Shown: piece by piece, positions 26,573-35,703 of the stretch
How positions within the stretch are numbered: position 1 is the stretch's first letter
Layout of the letters: every line of letters starts with the position of its first letter
Assembly (NCBI RefSeq): GCF_011303755.1
Contig: NZ_CP049885.1
Location: 62,001 to 126,000, forward strand
From: Acidovorax sp. HDW3
Lineage (GTDB): Bacteria > Pseudomonadota > Gammaproteobacteria > Burkholderiales > Burkholderiaceae_C
DNA: 64,000 nucleotides
Direction: 5' to 3'
Notes under the pieces: generated by a model
The model's database searches: none
The model's input: only the letters and a program-made list of their open reading frames with translations
What the model was told of the DNA's origin: nothing
Made by a program: the position numbers and the translations under genes

Positions 26573-28252
26573 ATGCAAGACCGTCCCTGGCTGACCGCTT
26601 ACCCCAAGGGTGTGCCCACCGACATTGACCCCGGAAAGTACCCTTCCCTGGTCGCGTTGATGGACGAGGCGTTCAAAAAGTACGCCGACCGCGTCGCCTA
26701 CAGTTTCATGGGCAAGGACATCAGCTACGGCGAGACCGACTCGCTCAGCCGTGCCCTGGCCGCCTATTTGCAGGGCCTGGGCCTGACCAAGGGCGACCGC
26801 GTCGCCATCATGATGCCCAATACGCCGCAGTACCCGGTCACGGTGGCGGCGGTGCTGCGCGCGGGCTACGTGGTGGTCAACGTCAACCCGTTGTACACCG
26901 CACGCGAGCTGGAGCACCAGCTCAAGGACTCTGGCGCCAAGGCCATCGTCATCATCGAGAACTTTGCCACCACGCTGCAGGCCTGCATTGCCAACACCCC
27001 CGTCAAGCATGTGGTGCTGTGCGCCATGGGCGACCAGCTGGGCTTGCTCAAGGGCGCGCTGGTGAACATGGTGGTGCGCAACGTCAAGAAGATGGTGCCC
27101 GAGTACAGCCTGCCGGGCGCCGTGCGCTTCAATGAGGCCATCGCCCAGGGCTCGCGCGGCAGCTTCAAGCCCGCCTCCATCGTCCCGGACGATATCGCCC
27201 TGCTGCAATACACCGGCGGCACCACCGGCGTCTCCAAGGGGGCGGTGCTGCTGCACCGCAACGTCATCGCCAACGTGCTGCAGGCCGAAGCCTGGTACGC
27301 GCCCGTGATCAGCCAGGTGGCGCCGGGTGAACAAATTTGCTCGGTGTGCGCGCTGCCGCTGTACCACATCTTCGCCTTTACGGTGAACATGATGCTGTCC
27401 ATGCGCACCGGCGGCAAAACCATTTTGATCCCCAACCCGCGCGACCTGCCGGCGGTGCTCAAAGAGCTTGCACGCCACACCTTCCACAGCTTCCCGGCGG
27501 TCAACACCCTGTTCAACGGCCTGGCCAACCACCCCGACTTTGACAAGGTCAATTGGAAAAACCTCAAAGTCTCGGTCGGCGGCGGCATGGCGGTGCAGGG
27601 CGCCGTCGCCAAGCTCTGGCTGGAGAAAACCGGCTGCCCGATCTGCGAAGGCTATGGACTGTCGGAAACCAGCCCCATCGCCAGCTGTAACCCCGTCACG
27701 GCGCACGACTACACCGGCACCATCGGCGTGCCCGTGCCCAGCACTTATATGAAGCTGCTCGACGATGAGGGCAACCAGGTCGAGCTTCAGGGCCAACCCG
27801 GCGAGATCGCCATCAAGGGCCCGCAGGTCATGGCCGGCTACTGGCAGCGCCCGGACGAGACTGCCAAAGTCATGACCGCCGACGGCTATTTCAAGACCGG
27901 CGACATCGGCATCATCGACGAGCGCGGCTTCTTCAAAATCGTCGATCGCAAGAAAGACATGGTGCTGGTCAGCGGCTTCAACGTTTACCCCAACGAGGTC
28001 GAAGACGTGGTGGCGCAGATGCCCGGCGTGCTCGAATGTGCCGTCGTCGGCGTGCCCGATGAGAAAACCGGCGAAGCGGTCAAGCTCGTCATCGTCAAGA
28101 AAGACCCGCAGCTCACCGCCGAGCAGGTCAAGGAGTTCTGCCGCGCCAACCTCACCGGCTACAAGCAGCCGCGCGTGATCGAGTTCCGCACCGATCTGCC
28201 CAAAACCCCCGTGGGCAAAATCCTGCGCCGCGAGCTGCGCGACAAAAAATAA
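26573..28252 (+). CDS. fadD: Long-chain acyl-CoA synthetase
   Basis: This 559-residue ligase activates fatty acids through an acyl-AMP. The ATP motif YTGGTTGVSKGA, YGLSETSP, GYFKTGD and the C-terminal catalytic Lys in PVGKILRREL are all present. FadD-like N-terminus (DRPWLTAYPKGVP) suggests the beta-proteobacterial FadD group. The ribosome site AGGAGAG is 7 bp upstream. A strong terminator follows it. The 137-bp gap to pntB holds its promoter. Confidence 0.93.
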   Translation: MQDRPWLTAYPKGVPTDIDPGKYPSLVALMDEAFKKYADRVAYSFMGKDISYGETDSLSRALAAYLQGLGLTKGDRVAIMMPNTPQYPVTVAAVLRAGYVVVNVNPLYTARELEHQLKDSGAKAIVIIENFATTLQACIANTPVKHVVLCAMGDQLGLLKGALVNMVVRNVKKMVPEYSLPGAVRFNEAIAQGSRGSFKPASIVPDDIALLQYTGGTTGVSKGAVLLHRNVIANVLQAEAWYAPVISQVAPGEQICSVCALPLYHIFAFTVNMMLSMRTGGKTILIPNPRDLPAVLKELARHTFHSFPAVNTLFNGLANHPDFDKVNWKNLKVSVGGGMAVQGAVAKLWLEKTGCPICEGYGLSETSPIASCNPVTAHDYTGTIGVPVPSTYMKLLDDEGNQVELQGQPGEIAIKGPQVMAGYWQRPDETAKVMTADGYFKTGDIGIIDERGFFKIVDRKKDMVLVSGFNVYPNEVEDVVAQMPGVLECAVVGVPDEKTGEAVKLVIVKKDPQLTAEQVKEFCRANLTGYKQPRVIEFRTDLPKTPVGKILRRELRDKK

Positions 28253-28276
28253 GCGCACCCGCGCACGCCAATACCC

Positions 28277-28303
28277 GGGCGGCCCAGAGGCCGCCCTTTT
28301 TTT
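28277..28303 (+). terminator. Rho-independent terminator after fadD
   Basis: GGGCGGCC pairs with GGCCGCCC around a CAGA loop, followed by seven T residues. Confidence 0.9.
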
Positions 28304-28320
28304 GCCCTTCTGCATCTGCC

Positions 28321-29112
28321 ATGACCACCGCCATCCTCAGCGCCCTGCCCGAAGAACAATCCAGCCTGCTCCAATTGCTGCAAAAAAAAGAGCGCCTCAC
28401 GCACGCTGGACGCACGTTTTGCCGAGGTTTCCTTTATGACCAAGCGGTGGTGCTGGCGCTCTCGGGCATCGGCAAGGTGGCGGCTGCCACCACCGCCACC
28501 ACGCTGATCGAGCGCTTTGGCGCGCAGCGCATCGTCTTTACCGGCGTTGCCGGCGGCATCGGCGAGGGTGTGCAGGTGGGCGACGTGGTCATCGCCAGCG
28601 ACTACTTGCAGCACGACATGGACGCCTCGCCCCTGTTCCCGCGCTGGGAGCTGCCCGGCTACGGCAGCGCCCGCCTGGCCTGCGATGCGGCGCTATCTGC
28701 TTCTCTTTTGATAGCTACTCGCGCTTATCTGGCAAGCGCTGTGGCCCATTTTGATGCCAAAAACAGGGCGCCCCAAGCCCACCAGGGCCTGATCGCCAGC
28801 GGCGACCGCTTCGTCGCCACCGCCCAGGAGTCTGGCGCCCTGCGCCAGGCGCTGGCCAATGCCGGCCACCCGGTGCTGGCCGTTGAAATGGAAGGCGCCG
28901 CCGTCGCCCAGGTGTGCCAGGACTACGGCCTGCCGTTCGCCGCCATGCGCACCATCTCCGACCGCGCCGACGACAGCGCACACGTCGATTTTTCGCACTT
29001 CGTGCAGCAGGTGGCGAGCCGGTATGCCGGGGGGGTGGTGGGGGCTTGGTTGGCGGCGGGGGGTGTGGGCGGTACCACTTACGCCGATTCCGCCCCCGCC
29101 TCGCTGGTGTAG
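28321..29112 (+). CDS. mtnN: 5'-methylthioadenosine/S-adenosylhomocysteine nucleosidase
   Basis: This 263-residue enzyme cleaves MTA and SAH to adenine and the thioribose. It has ALPEEQ at the start, GVAGGIGEGVQVGDVV, VEMEGAAVAQV with the base-binding Glu and RTISDRADDSA with the catalytic Asp. Residues about 124-150 are encoded by a dispersed repeat inserted in frame, so the enzyme is longer than the usual 230-240 residues. The 3' end overlaps the convergent wbpM gene by 34 bp. Confidence 0.88.
   Translation: MTTAILSALPEEQSSLLQLLQKKERLTHAGRTFCRGFLYDQAVVLALSGIGKVAAATTATTLIERFGAQRIVFTGVAGGIGEGVQVGDVVIASDYLQHDMDASPLFPRWELPGYGSARLACDAALSASLLIATRAYLASAVAHFDAKNRAPQAHQGLIASGDRFVATAQESGALRQALANAGHPVLAVEMEGAAVAQVCQDYGLPFAAMRTISDRADDSAHVDFSHFVQQVASRYAGGVVGAWLAAGGVGGTTYADSAPASLV
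28690..28770 (+). repeat. Dispersed short repeat, copy 5, inside mtnN
   Basis: CTTTTGATAGCTACTCGCGC, then TTATCTGGCAAGCGCTGTGG and CCCATTTTGATG form a near-consensus copy. It is open in the mtnN frame, so it adds residues but no stop. Confidence 0.85.
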
Positions 29113-31025
29113 CCGCTGACCAACGCGGTCAGCACCTGTTCCACGCCCGCCCGGTCTTCATGGCGCGCTGCGGTGCGCAGGGCTTGTAGCTGGGGCACCA
29201 GGTCTTGCCAGCCCACCAGGTTTTCGTGCGCTTTCATGATGCGGGGGTGTGTGGTGGACTCGGGGTTATCCCCTATCAAAAGCTCTTCGTAGAGCTTCTC
29301 GCCGGGGCGCAGGCCCACTACCTTGATCTCCACATCGCCACTTGGGTTGAGGGCATCGCGCACGCTCAGGCCCGAGAGATCAATCATGCGCCGTGCCAAA
29401 TCAATGATTTTGACGGGCTGCCCCATATCGAGCACAAAAACCTCGCCACCTTGCCCCATGGCACCGGCTTGGAGCACGAGTTGTGCAGCTTCAGGGATGG
29501 TCATGAAGTACCGCGTGACCTCCGCATGGGTCACTGTCAGCGGCCCGCCTTGGCGCAATTGTTGGCGAAACAGTGGCACCACACTGCCGCTGCTGCCCAG
29601 CACATTGCCAAAGCGCACCATGCAAAACTGGGTGCGGTTTTCAAAAACAATGGGCTGTGGGCTTGAATCAATGGCGCTGAAATCGACTTGCCGTGCCTTC
29701 GCCAGGGCTTGGAGAACCAACTCCGCCATGCGCTTGCTTGCCCCCATCACATTGGTGGGGCGCACTGCTTTATCGGTAGAAATCAGCACAAAATTATCCA
29801 CGCCGTATTCAATGGCGGCGCGCGCTGCATTCAGGGTGCCAAAAACGTTGTTGATAATCCCTTCTGCAGGATTGGATTGCACCAAAGGCACATGTTTGTA
29901 GGCTGCTGCGTGGAATACGGAATGCGGGCGGTGTGCCTGAAAAATGGCCCGCAGACGACGTAAATTACGAATGCTTGCCAGTTGCGGCAGTAGTTCTACT
30001 CCCAATGCATTTTGTTGGCACAATTGCTGCAATTCTTGGTGAATGGCATACAAGGCGTATTCGCTGTGCTCCAGTAAGACCAGACTTTCTGGTTGCTCTC
30101 GAACAATCTGGCGGCACAATTCGCTGCCAATGCTGCCTCCAGCGCCCGTAACCAAAACGCGCTTACCTTGCAAATTCTTTGCCAGCAAAGCCGTGTCGGG
30201 CTGCACGGGCTCACGTCCAAGTAAATCTTCAATATCCAATTCTTTGAAGTCTGAGACGGATACCTTGCCCAGGGCTAAGTCCAGCATTCCTGGCAAACTG
30301 CGTACGTGAACAGGAAGTGGTTGAAGCTGGGAAATAATAGTGCGGCGGCGTTGCCAACCCAGCGAAGGCATGGCTAATAAAATATCCGTAATACCATGGT
30401 TGCGGACAAATGCTGGCACGGATTCGAGCGCCATGATAGGGGTGCGGTTGATATGGTTGCCAATTTTTTTAATGTCGTCATCCACAAAGCCGCAGACGGT
30501 AAATTCTTGCATCACGTCCATAGCCAGTGCGGTTTGTACGCCCGCTTCGCCTGCGCCATAGATAAGTAGGCGCCCCTTGTGTTTGGTTTCTTTGGAGTTG
30601 TGGGCCAAGTCTTGCAGAAATTGGCGTGCCAACAGACGCCAGCCACCTGCCAATAATAAAAAAACTAGTGGCTGTATCAAACCCAGGCTGCGTGGCACCC
30701 CTTGCCATGAAAATGTGATAAGTAGAACGAAAAATAAAATGCCGTAAATGGCAGTGGCGATGGATGTAACGGCTATCGCTGAAATGCCTGCATAACGAAA
30801 AATGGCGCGATAAAGCCCCATCCGTATAAATATTGGGATGAAGAGCAGCACGGCGGCGTACACATAGCGCTGTTCTTGAATGGGCCATCCCCATTGTTCC
30901 AGGCGCAAGTAAAACGCCAGCCATAGGCCGACAAGGGCCATATGGGTGTCAATGAGCAGTGCCAAAGCCTGCTTGGTGCGGCGGGGCAGGGTGAGGAGGG
31001 GGGAGAGGCAGGAGGTGATTGACAA
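29079..31025 (-). CDS. wbpM: UDP-GlcNAc 4,6-dehydratase, membrane-anchored (WbpM/CapD type)
   Basis: This 648-residue protein has four N-terminal membrane helices (residues about 20-130), a first Rossmann region (IYGAGEAGVQTAL) and the catalytic SDR domain (VLVTGAGGSIGSEL). The catalytic SMK arrangement is present in STDKAVRPTNVMGASKRM. WbpM makes the UDP-4-keto-6-deoxy sugar needed for FucNAc or QuiNAc. The start codon is a TTG at 31025; the next internal ATG would cut the first membrane helix. It is the last gene of the leftward polysaccharide operon. Confidence 0.92.
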   Translation of the reverse strand: MSITSCLSPLLTLPRRTKQALALLIDTHMALVGLWLAFYLRLEQWGWPIQEQRYVYAAVLLFIPIFIRMGLYRAIFRYAGISAIAVTSIATAIYGILFFVLLITFSWQGVPRSLGLIQPLVFLLLAGGWRLLARQFLQDLAHNSKETKHKGRLLIYGAGEAGVQTALAMDVMQEFTVCGFVDDDIKKIGNHINRTPIMALESVPAFVRNHGITDILLAMPSLGWQRRRTIISQLQPLPVHVRSLPGMLDLALGKVSVSDFKELDIEDLLGREPVQPDTALLAKNLQGKRVLVTGAGGSIGSELCRQIVREQPESLVLLEHSEYALYAIHQELQQLCQQNALGVELLPQLASIRNLRRLRAIFQAHRPHSVFHAAAYKHVPLVQSNPAEGIINNVFGTLNAARAAIEYGVDNFVLISTDKAVRPTNVMGASKRMAELVLQALAKARQVDFSAIDSSPQPIVFENRTQFCMVRFGNVLGSSGSVVPLFRQQLRQGGPLTVTHAEVTRYFMTIPEAAQLVLQAGAMGQGGEVFVLDMGQPVKIIDLARRMIDLSGLSVRDALNPSGDVEIKVVGLRPGEKLYEELLIGDNPESTTHPRIMKAHENLVGWQDLVPQLQALRTAARHEDRAGVEQVLTALVSGYTSEAGAESA

Positions 31026-31080
31026 AGTTGTAACCTAAAATTATTTGGCTTGTGCGCGTCAATGTCGTGTCTGCACCTGG

Positions 31081-31635
31081 TTATTTTTTTGCGGCATCAC
31101 CTTGCCCGCCACCGAGGACTGTTTGAATGATGTAGCGAAAATAGTTGGTGATGTTTAATGAAGCAAGCATTTTGGCATCGGTTTCTGCTAGCAATTCAGG
31201 GGTGGACATGTCAATGCCGCTGACCTGCGCCAGCCCCGTAATGCCCGGGCGGGCCGCATACACCCCCCTGGCCGCGCGGGCTTGCAGCAGCTCTTTTTGA
31301 TTGAACAGCCCGGGGCGCGGGCCCACCAAACTCATTTCGCCCCGCAGCACATTCCACAACTGCGGCAACTCATCGAGCTTGGTGCGGCGCAAAAACTGCC
31401 CCATGGGCGTAATCGCCTGGGCATCGGCCAAATGGCTGGCCACCGACGCCGTACCCACGCGCATGGTGCGGAACTTGACCAAGGTAAAAGGCTTCTGATG
31501 CCGCCCCACCCGCTTTTGCCGAAACAGCGGCGCGCCCGTGTCAAACAAGCCCACCACATACACAGCCAGCAGCAGCGGAAACCCGAGCACCAGCCCCACC
31601 AGGGCGAAAAAAATATCCAGCAACCGCAACATCAC
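31081..31635 (-). CDS. Undecaprenyl-phosphate sugar-1-phosphate transferase (PglC/monotopic type)
   Basis: This 184-residue protein has one N-terminal hydrophobic helix (LLDIFFALVGLVLGFPLLL) and the core motifs VKFRTMR, RRTKLDELPQLWNVL and GEMSLVGPRP of the Bac_transf family. It should start the repeat unit by placing a sugar phosphate on undecaprenyl phosphate. In the P. aeruginosa O5 layout the polytopic WbpL occupies this place, so the starter enzyme is of a different fold. Overlaps the reductase gene by 4 bp (ATGA) and precedes wbpM by 55 bp. Confidence 0.9.
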   Translation of the reverse strand: MMLRLLDIFFALVGLVLGFPLLLAVYVVGLFDTGAPLFRQKRVGRHQKPFTLVKFRTMRVGTASVASHLADAQAITPMGQFLRRTKLDELPQLWNVLRGEMSLVGPRPGLFNQKELLQARAARGVYAARPGITGLAQVSGIDMSTPELLAETDAKMLASLNITNYFRYIIQTVLGGGQGDAAKK

Positions 31636-32573
31636 ACCCCCTGCCCCTTTAAAGACCGCATAGCCGTTTGCATATCCACTGGCGGCACCCAGCCCAGCAA
31701 AGCCTGGGTCTTGCCAATATCCACCTGCAAATCACTGCACACCTTATCCACCACCTGTGCCTTGCCCAATAGCGCCGCACCCGCACGCATCAACCACACC
31801 GGCACCGGCAACAAACGCGCAGGGCGTCCCACCGCCTGCCCGATGCGCTGCAAAAGCAGCGTGGTGGATACATCCTCTGCATCGCCCGCCATAAACACCT
31901 GATTGGCCGCAGCCGGGTGCCTGGCGCACAGTGCAATCAAATCCACCAAATTTTCCAGCGCCACCAAAGTGCGCCGGTTATGCACCGCCCCCAGCGGCAG
32001 CCAAGCCCCCCGCTGTACGGCAGACACTAACCGCCCAAAGTTTCCCGGTGCGTGCGGGCCATAAACCAAGGGAGGTCGAATGATGACCACCTCCAACCCC
32101 GTCTGGGCGGCGATGGCATGCAAGCCCTGTTCTGCCTCCCATTTTGAAAGCGCATAAGGCTCAGCAGGAGAAGGCGTATCGTCTGCAGAAAAAGGTTTGC
32201 CTGAGGTCGCAGAGCCATTGACCCCCACGGAACTGATGAATACGAAGCGCTTGACCCCAGCGGCCGCAGCCTGGCGCGCCAAGTTCAGCGAACCCTCTAC
32301 ATTCACTCGTCGGTATTCGGCCAAAGGGTCGAGCGCCTCATCGCGCATGATGTGGGCACGGGCTGCAGTGTGGATAATTACATCCACGTCGTGTAAAACT
32401 GCGTTCCAGTTGGTGCTCGCATCCAGGCCAGGGACAATCACCGCATCTTTCGTACCGGCAGTTTGCATGGCTGATCGAAATATCGGACGTACAAACACAC
32501 CACACTGACCCAGCCTCCCAACCAGCGATTGGCCAATAAATCCTGAGGCACCAGTCAATAAAACAACTCTCAT
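31632..32573 (-). CDS. NAD-dependent epimerase/reductase, WbpV/WbpK-like
   Basis: This 313-residue SDR has the dinucleotide motif LTGASGFIG, SSVGVNG and PYALSKWEAE with the YxxxK catalytic pair. It sits directly before the initiating transferase and wbpM. By analogy with wbpV/wbpK it should reduce the 4-keto group made by WbpM to UDP-QuiNAc or UDP-FucNAc. Which epimer is produced cannot be read from the sequence. Plain UDP-glucose 4-epimerase is less likely. Confidence 0.85.
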   Translation of the reverse strand: MRVVLLTGASGFIGQSLVGRLGQCGVFVRPIFRSAMQTAGTKDAVIVPGLDASTNWNAVLHDVDVIIHTAARAHIMRDEALDPLAEYRRVNVEGSLNLARQAAAAGVKRFVFISSVGVNGSATSGKPFSADDTPSPAEPYALSKWEAEQGLHAIAAQTGLEVVIIRPPLVYGPHAPGNFGRLVSAVQRGAWLPLGAVHNRRTLVALENLVDLIALCARHPAAANQVFMAGDAEDVSTTLLLQRIGQAVGRPARLLPVPVWLMRAGAALLGKAQVVDKVCSDLQVDIGKTQALLGWVPPVDMQTAMRSLKGQGV

Positions 32574-32580
32574 TAGAGTT

Positions 32581-33798
32581 TTAAATTGTCATAATGGCTA
32601 CGAAATCCCTAGCCAGCTTGGAATACCGCCTATTATCAATCAACCATTTTTTCCCATTCTCCCCTATTTTTCGAAGATCCTCTCTCTCTCTCTTCGATAG
32701 CTCCAAAATCTTATCAGCCAAAGCAATACCATCACCAGCCGGGACAAAAAAACCGCCCTCCGCCTCATTGATCATCGACGGATACCCAGAATATGAGGCA
32801 AGGACGGGTTTGCCCGCAAGCATATAATCAATGAGTTTATTGAGAGATTGCCCATAATTCCAAACCTTGGAAGGGAAAGTAGAAAAATAAACAATATCAC
32901 ATCGCATCAAGACCGACTGGACTTGACAACGACTCACCCTGGGAAGGAAAATAACATTTTTCAGCCTAGAATATTTTTTTTGAAATTCATTTTTTAGGGG
33001 GCCATCACCTAGCACGAAAAATAATATATCGTCATTATCAACCAACATCTCGGCGGCCCTGAAAAATACATCCAATGCATTGGTAATCCCGATAGTCCCG
33101 GAATATATTATTTTCAACTTATTTTCCGGAAATAATTCTCCAGGGAAGATATCGTCATCTTCTTGACGTTCCACTAGAGAATTTTCCGGGATGCCCATTG
33201 GAATACAATAAACTGGAGTTTTTGTTGAGGACACGCTCTCAACATGTTCTTTCAAATTTGGCATGGTCCCTATAATACTATCCGCCTTTTCATAGCCAAT
33301 TTTTTCTATAAAAGATAATATAAAAACAAAGGGGTTATATTTTGAAAACCCATTTTCTTCAATGATTGTCAATGGCCATATGTCTCTAACTTCAAATACA
33401 AATTTACACCCGTATCTCCTTTTTAAATATATGCCATTCAATACCGTCAACAATGAAAGACTAGATACAACAACCACATCCGGTGCTGGTAGATTTTTCT
33501 TATTTAAGAAAAAAATATTCCACTCAAAATGAAACCAGCTCAAAATTCTCTTAAATGATTTTGCAACACCATACTTCATTGTTCGGAGCCAAACAATATC
33601 AAGCCCCTCTCTCTCTTCTCTGACAACCGATTTGTCCAGTAGTTCTGTTTCCCACACTGAATTCGAATCAGACGCCAGAACAACGACTCGATAGCCCAAG
33701 TTATGAACTTCTTTGAGGAGATTCCAATCCCGACCACCAGGCGTCGAATGTGTTTTCGGAGCAAAATATTTATTAATGTACCAAATTGTTTTTTTCAT
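32581..33798 (-). CDS. Glycosyltransferase family 4
   Basis: This 405-residue GT-B enzyme has an N-terminal domain (WYINKYFAPKTHSTPGGRDWNL, typical of WbuB-like GT4) and the C-terminal nucleotide-sugar domain IIYSGTIGITNALD with DYMLAGKPVLA near 330. It probably adds a HexNAc during repeat-unit assembly. The coding sequence is visibly AT-rich with many A/T third positions, unlike the housekeeping genes, which suggests transfer. It starts 21 bp after the stop of the amidotransferase fusion. Confidence 0.85.
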   Translation of the reverse strand: MKKTIWYINKYFAPKTHSTPGGRDWNLLKEVHNLGYRVVVLASDSNSVWETELLDKSVVREEREGLDIVWLRTMKYGVAKSFKRILSWFHFEWNIFFLNKKNLPAPDVVVVSSLSLLTVLNGIYLKRRYGCKFVFEVRDIWPLTIIEENGFSKYNPFVFILSFIEKIGYEKADSIIGTMPNLKEHVESVSSTKTPVYCIPMGIPENSLVERQEDDDIFPGELFPENKLKIIYSGTIGITNALDVFFRAAEMLVDNDDILFFVLGDGPLKNEFQKKYSRLKNVIFLPRVSRCQVQSVLMRCDIVYFSTFPSKVWNYGQSLNKLIDYMLAGKPVLASYSGYPSMINEAEGGFFVPAGDGIALADKILELSKREREDLRKIGENGKKWLIDNRRYSKLARDFVAIMTI

Positions 33799-33819
33799 GT
33801 TGTTTTTGATTTTCCGCTA

Positions 33820-35637
33820 TTAATACAATCTGGGTATTGCATTGATAATGTTGATGACTTCCGTGAAGTCCATATTAAGCGCATCGAGATACCAGCGAAT
33901 ATTTTGATATCTGGGTTTGTTTTCTTCCTTGACCAGTACAAGCGCCTCCTCTCGGGTAAGTTCGCCTTCGCGAATTTGATTGCTACGGAACGTATCATGC
34001 TCAGTGAAGCCTGCAACCAAATAATAGATATAATTATATAAACCTGCAGTTCCATCGCCAATACGCCAGGTGGTACTTGTATCGGTTGCTAGCTCCCATT
34101 CATATTCATTAATAAGTGTGTCATCGATTATTTTTTCATCCCAGCGCCAATAATCGAAAATATGGTAATAATCTTTTTTCTCGGTAAAGCTACGGTAGTA
34201 TTCGCCAGACAAGGTATCCCACAATGAACGATTGAAATAACCAGGGCTCTGCAACATGGCCTTGAAACGCAAGCTTTGATACTCTAACTGCTTGTGCCAG
34301 CCATGCATGTAAACACGCTTTTCTTCAAAATCAGGAGGTACTCCCAAAAAACCCGCCTTGAAGTGCGTCACCTCCAAAGGATTAACTCCCCACAGGTTTA
34401 AGTTTATGCCCGTTTGTTTTTTTATGGTTTCGATATGTCGGAAAAAATGCTTATCGCCAGCAGTTAAAATACTGATCATCCCTAGATGGGGCGATTTCAG
34501 CCATGCCTTTAAATTAATTTTTATGTTATGCCTTTTTTTGGAAATATCATCGGCGACAATAATATTTTCGATGCCTAATGCTGCACTAACACGACTAATA
34601 TTGCGCCGTCCTAGATCGGTTACCATCCCCCAATCATACGTGTAAGTGATTGGATTCATCTTGAGCTCTTTGACAATCAGATGCAATCCGTAGCAGCTAT
34701 CTCGCCCCCCGGAAAATGGTACGATGCAATCAGCCGTTCCCGTGCGGCGATATTTTTTTACAAGATTAAATAGCTCTTCCTTCGGTTTCGGTGTATTCCT
34801 CGGTGTGTAGTGGCGGCAGTAGTTGCACACGCCCTCCGCATCGAATGAAATAAAAGGCATAGTCTCCGGCAGAATGCAACAAGTGCAACGCCTTAAGTTA
34901 TGCTGTGGATAGAGCAGCAACTTTTCCTCTGCCGAGATGGATTGAAATGGAGGAATAAGATTTTGAACGCGTTGCTTCTCGTCAGAAACATGAATTTCAT
35001 CAGAGGTCGGCAAATCAATTGCAACGAAATCCTTCCGGATCTGCCTGATTTCAGGACAACCAATTTGGTCGAGCGGGAATTTCTCCGAAGAAAAACAAAA
35101 ACTGTTCTTGGTCTCCCCAAAATAAAGGCTGCCGTTATTGGAAAACAAAAGCAGCTTTCCCAATCTGGGAATGACAAGCGCGCAAGCCACAACCCCCACA
35201 CACAAGGAAAGAATCCTTTCCGGCAAGCCATTCAAATCGCCATCGGATTCCTCAATGTATTGTTCTGCAATGGCGGCGATCACTTCGCTGTCAATTTCCA
35301 ATGTTCGCTGCGGCTTGATGACATTCCATACTTTCGCATCATTGACGATGATGCCGTTGTGCATGACGCAGATCCCACCACGGACAACTGGCTGGTTATC
35401 CGATAGGCCATTGGTGATCAGTCGGCTATGACCAAGCACAAAAGATGAATCAAACGGCTTGATAGTAGAAATCAATTTCTTAATGTCATAATCTGCCCGA
35501 CTTACCTGATACCCTGAATCGCCAAAATAAATCAAGCCACTGGAGTCCCGCCCGCGCTGCCTGGCGTGCAAAGCCAAAGTCATCAGGCTTGATTTCTCTA
35601 CTTTTTCTTTTGCAATAATTCCAAAAATTCCGCACAT
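33820..35637 (-). CDS. Fusion: class II glutaminase domain + WbpG/PseA-type N-acetyl sugar amidotransferase
   Basis: This 605-residue protein starts MCGIFGI, so Cys2 would be the nucleophile of an Ntn-type glutamine amidotransferase. RGRDSSG (29-34), GHSRLITNG (69-77) and HNGII (93-97) match GlmS/PurF-like glutaminases (about 1-215). A Cys-rich segment (C251, C253, C254, C271, C274 in CTCC...GVCNYC) and the PP-loop SGGRDS (309-314) follow, both typical of WbpG/PseA enzymes. WbpG normally gets ammonia from separate HisH/HisF proteins, which are not in this locus. The predicted product is an acetamidino sugar, perhaps on ManNAc3NAcA. It lies between wbpI and a GT4 gene. The domain calls are firm; the reaction is inferred. 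Confidence 0.85.
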   Translation of the reverse strand: MCGIFGIIAKEKVEKSSLMTLALHARQRGRDSSGLIYFGDSGYQVSRADYDIKKLISTIKPFDSSFVLGHSRLITNGLSDNQPVVRGGICVMHNGIIVNDAKVWNVIKPQRTLEIDSEVIAAIAEQYIEESDGDLNGLPERILSLCVGVVACALVIPRLGKLLLFSNNGSLYFGETKNSFCFSSEKFPLDQIGCPEIRQIRKDFVAIDLPTSDEIHVSDEKQRVQNLIPPFQSISAEEKLLLYPQHNLRRCTCCILPETMPFISFDAEGVCNYCRHYTPRNTPKPKEELFNLVKKYRRTGTADCIVPFSGGRDSCYGLHLIVKELKMNPITYTYDWGMVTDLGRRNISRVSAALGIENIIVADDISKKRHNIKINLKAWLKSPHLGMISILTAGDKHFFRHIETIKKQTGINLNLWGVNPLEVTHFKAGFLGVPPDFEEKRVYMHGWHKQLEYQSLRFKAMLQSPGYFNRSLWDTLSGEYYRSFTEKKDYYHIFDYWRWDEKIIDDTLINEYEWELATDTSTTWRIGDGTAGLYNYIYYLVAGFTEHDTFRSNQIREGELTREEALVLVKEENKPRYQNIRWYLDALNMDFTEVINIINAIPRLY

Positions 35638-35703
35638 AAATTACTTTCAAAAGCAATAATTCAACCAGATAAACATCTGGAGATTTTGGCAAAATATTTC
35701 AAC

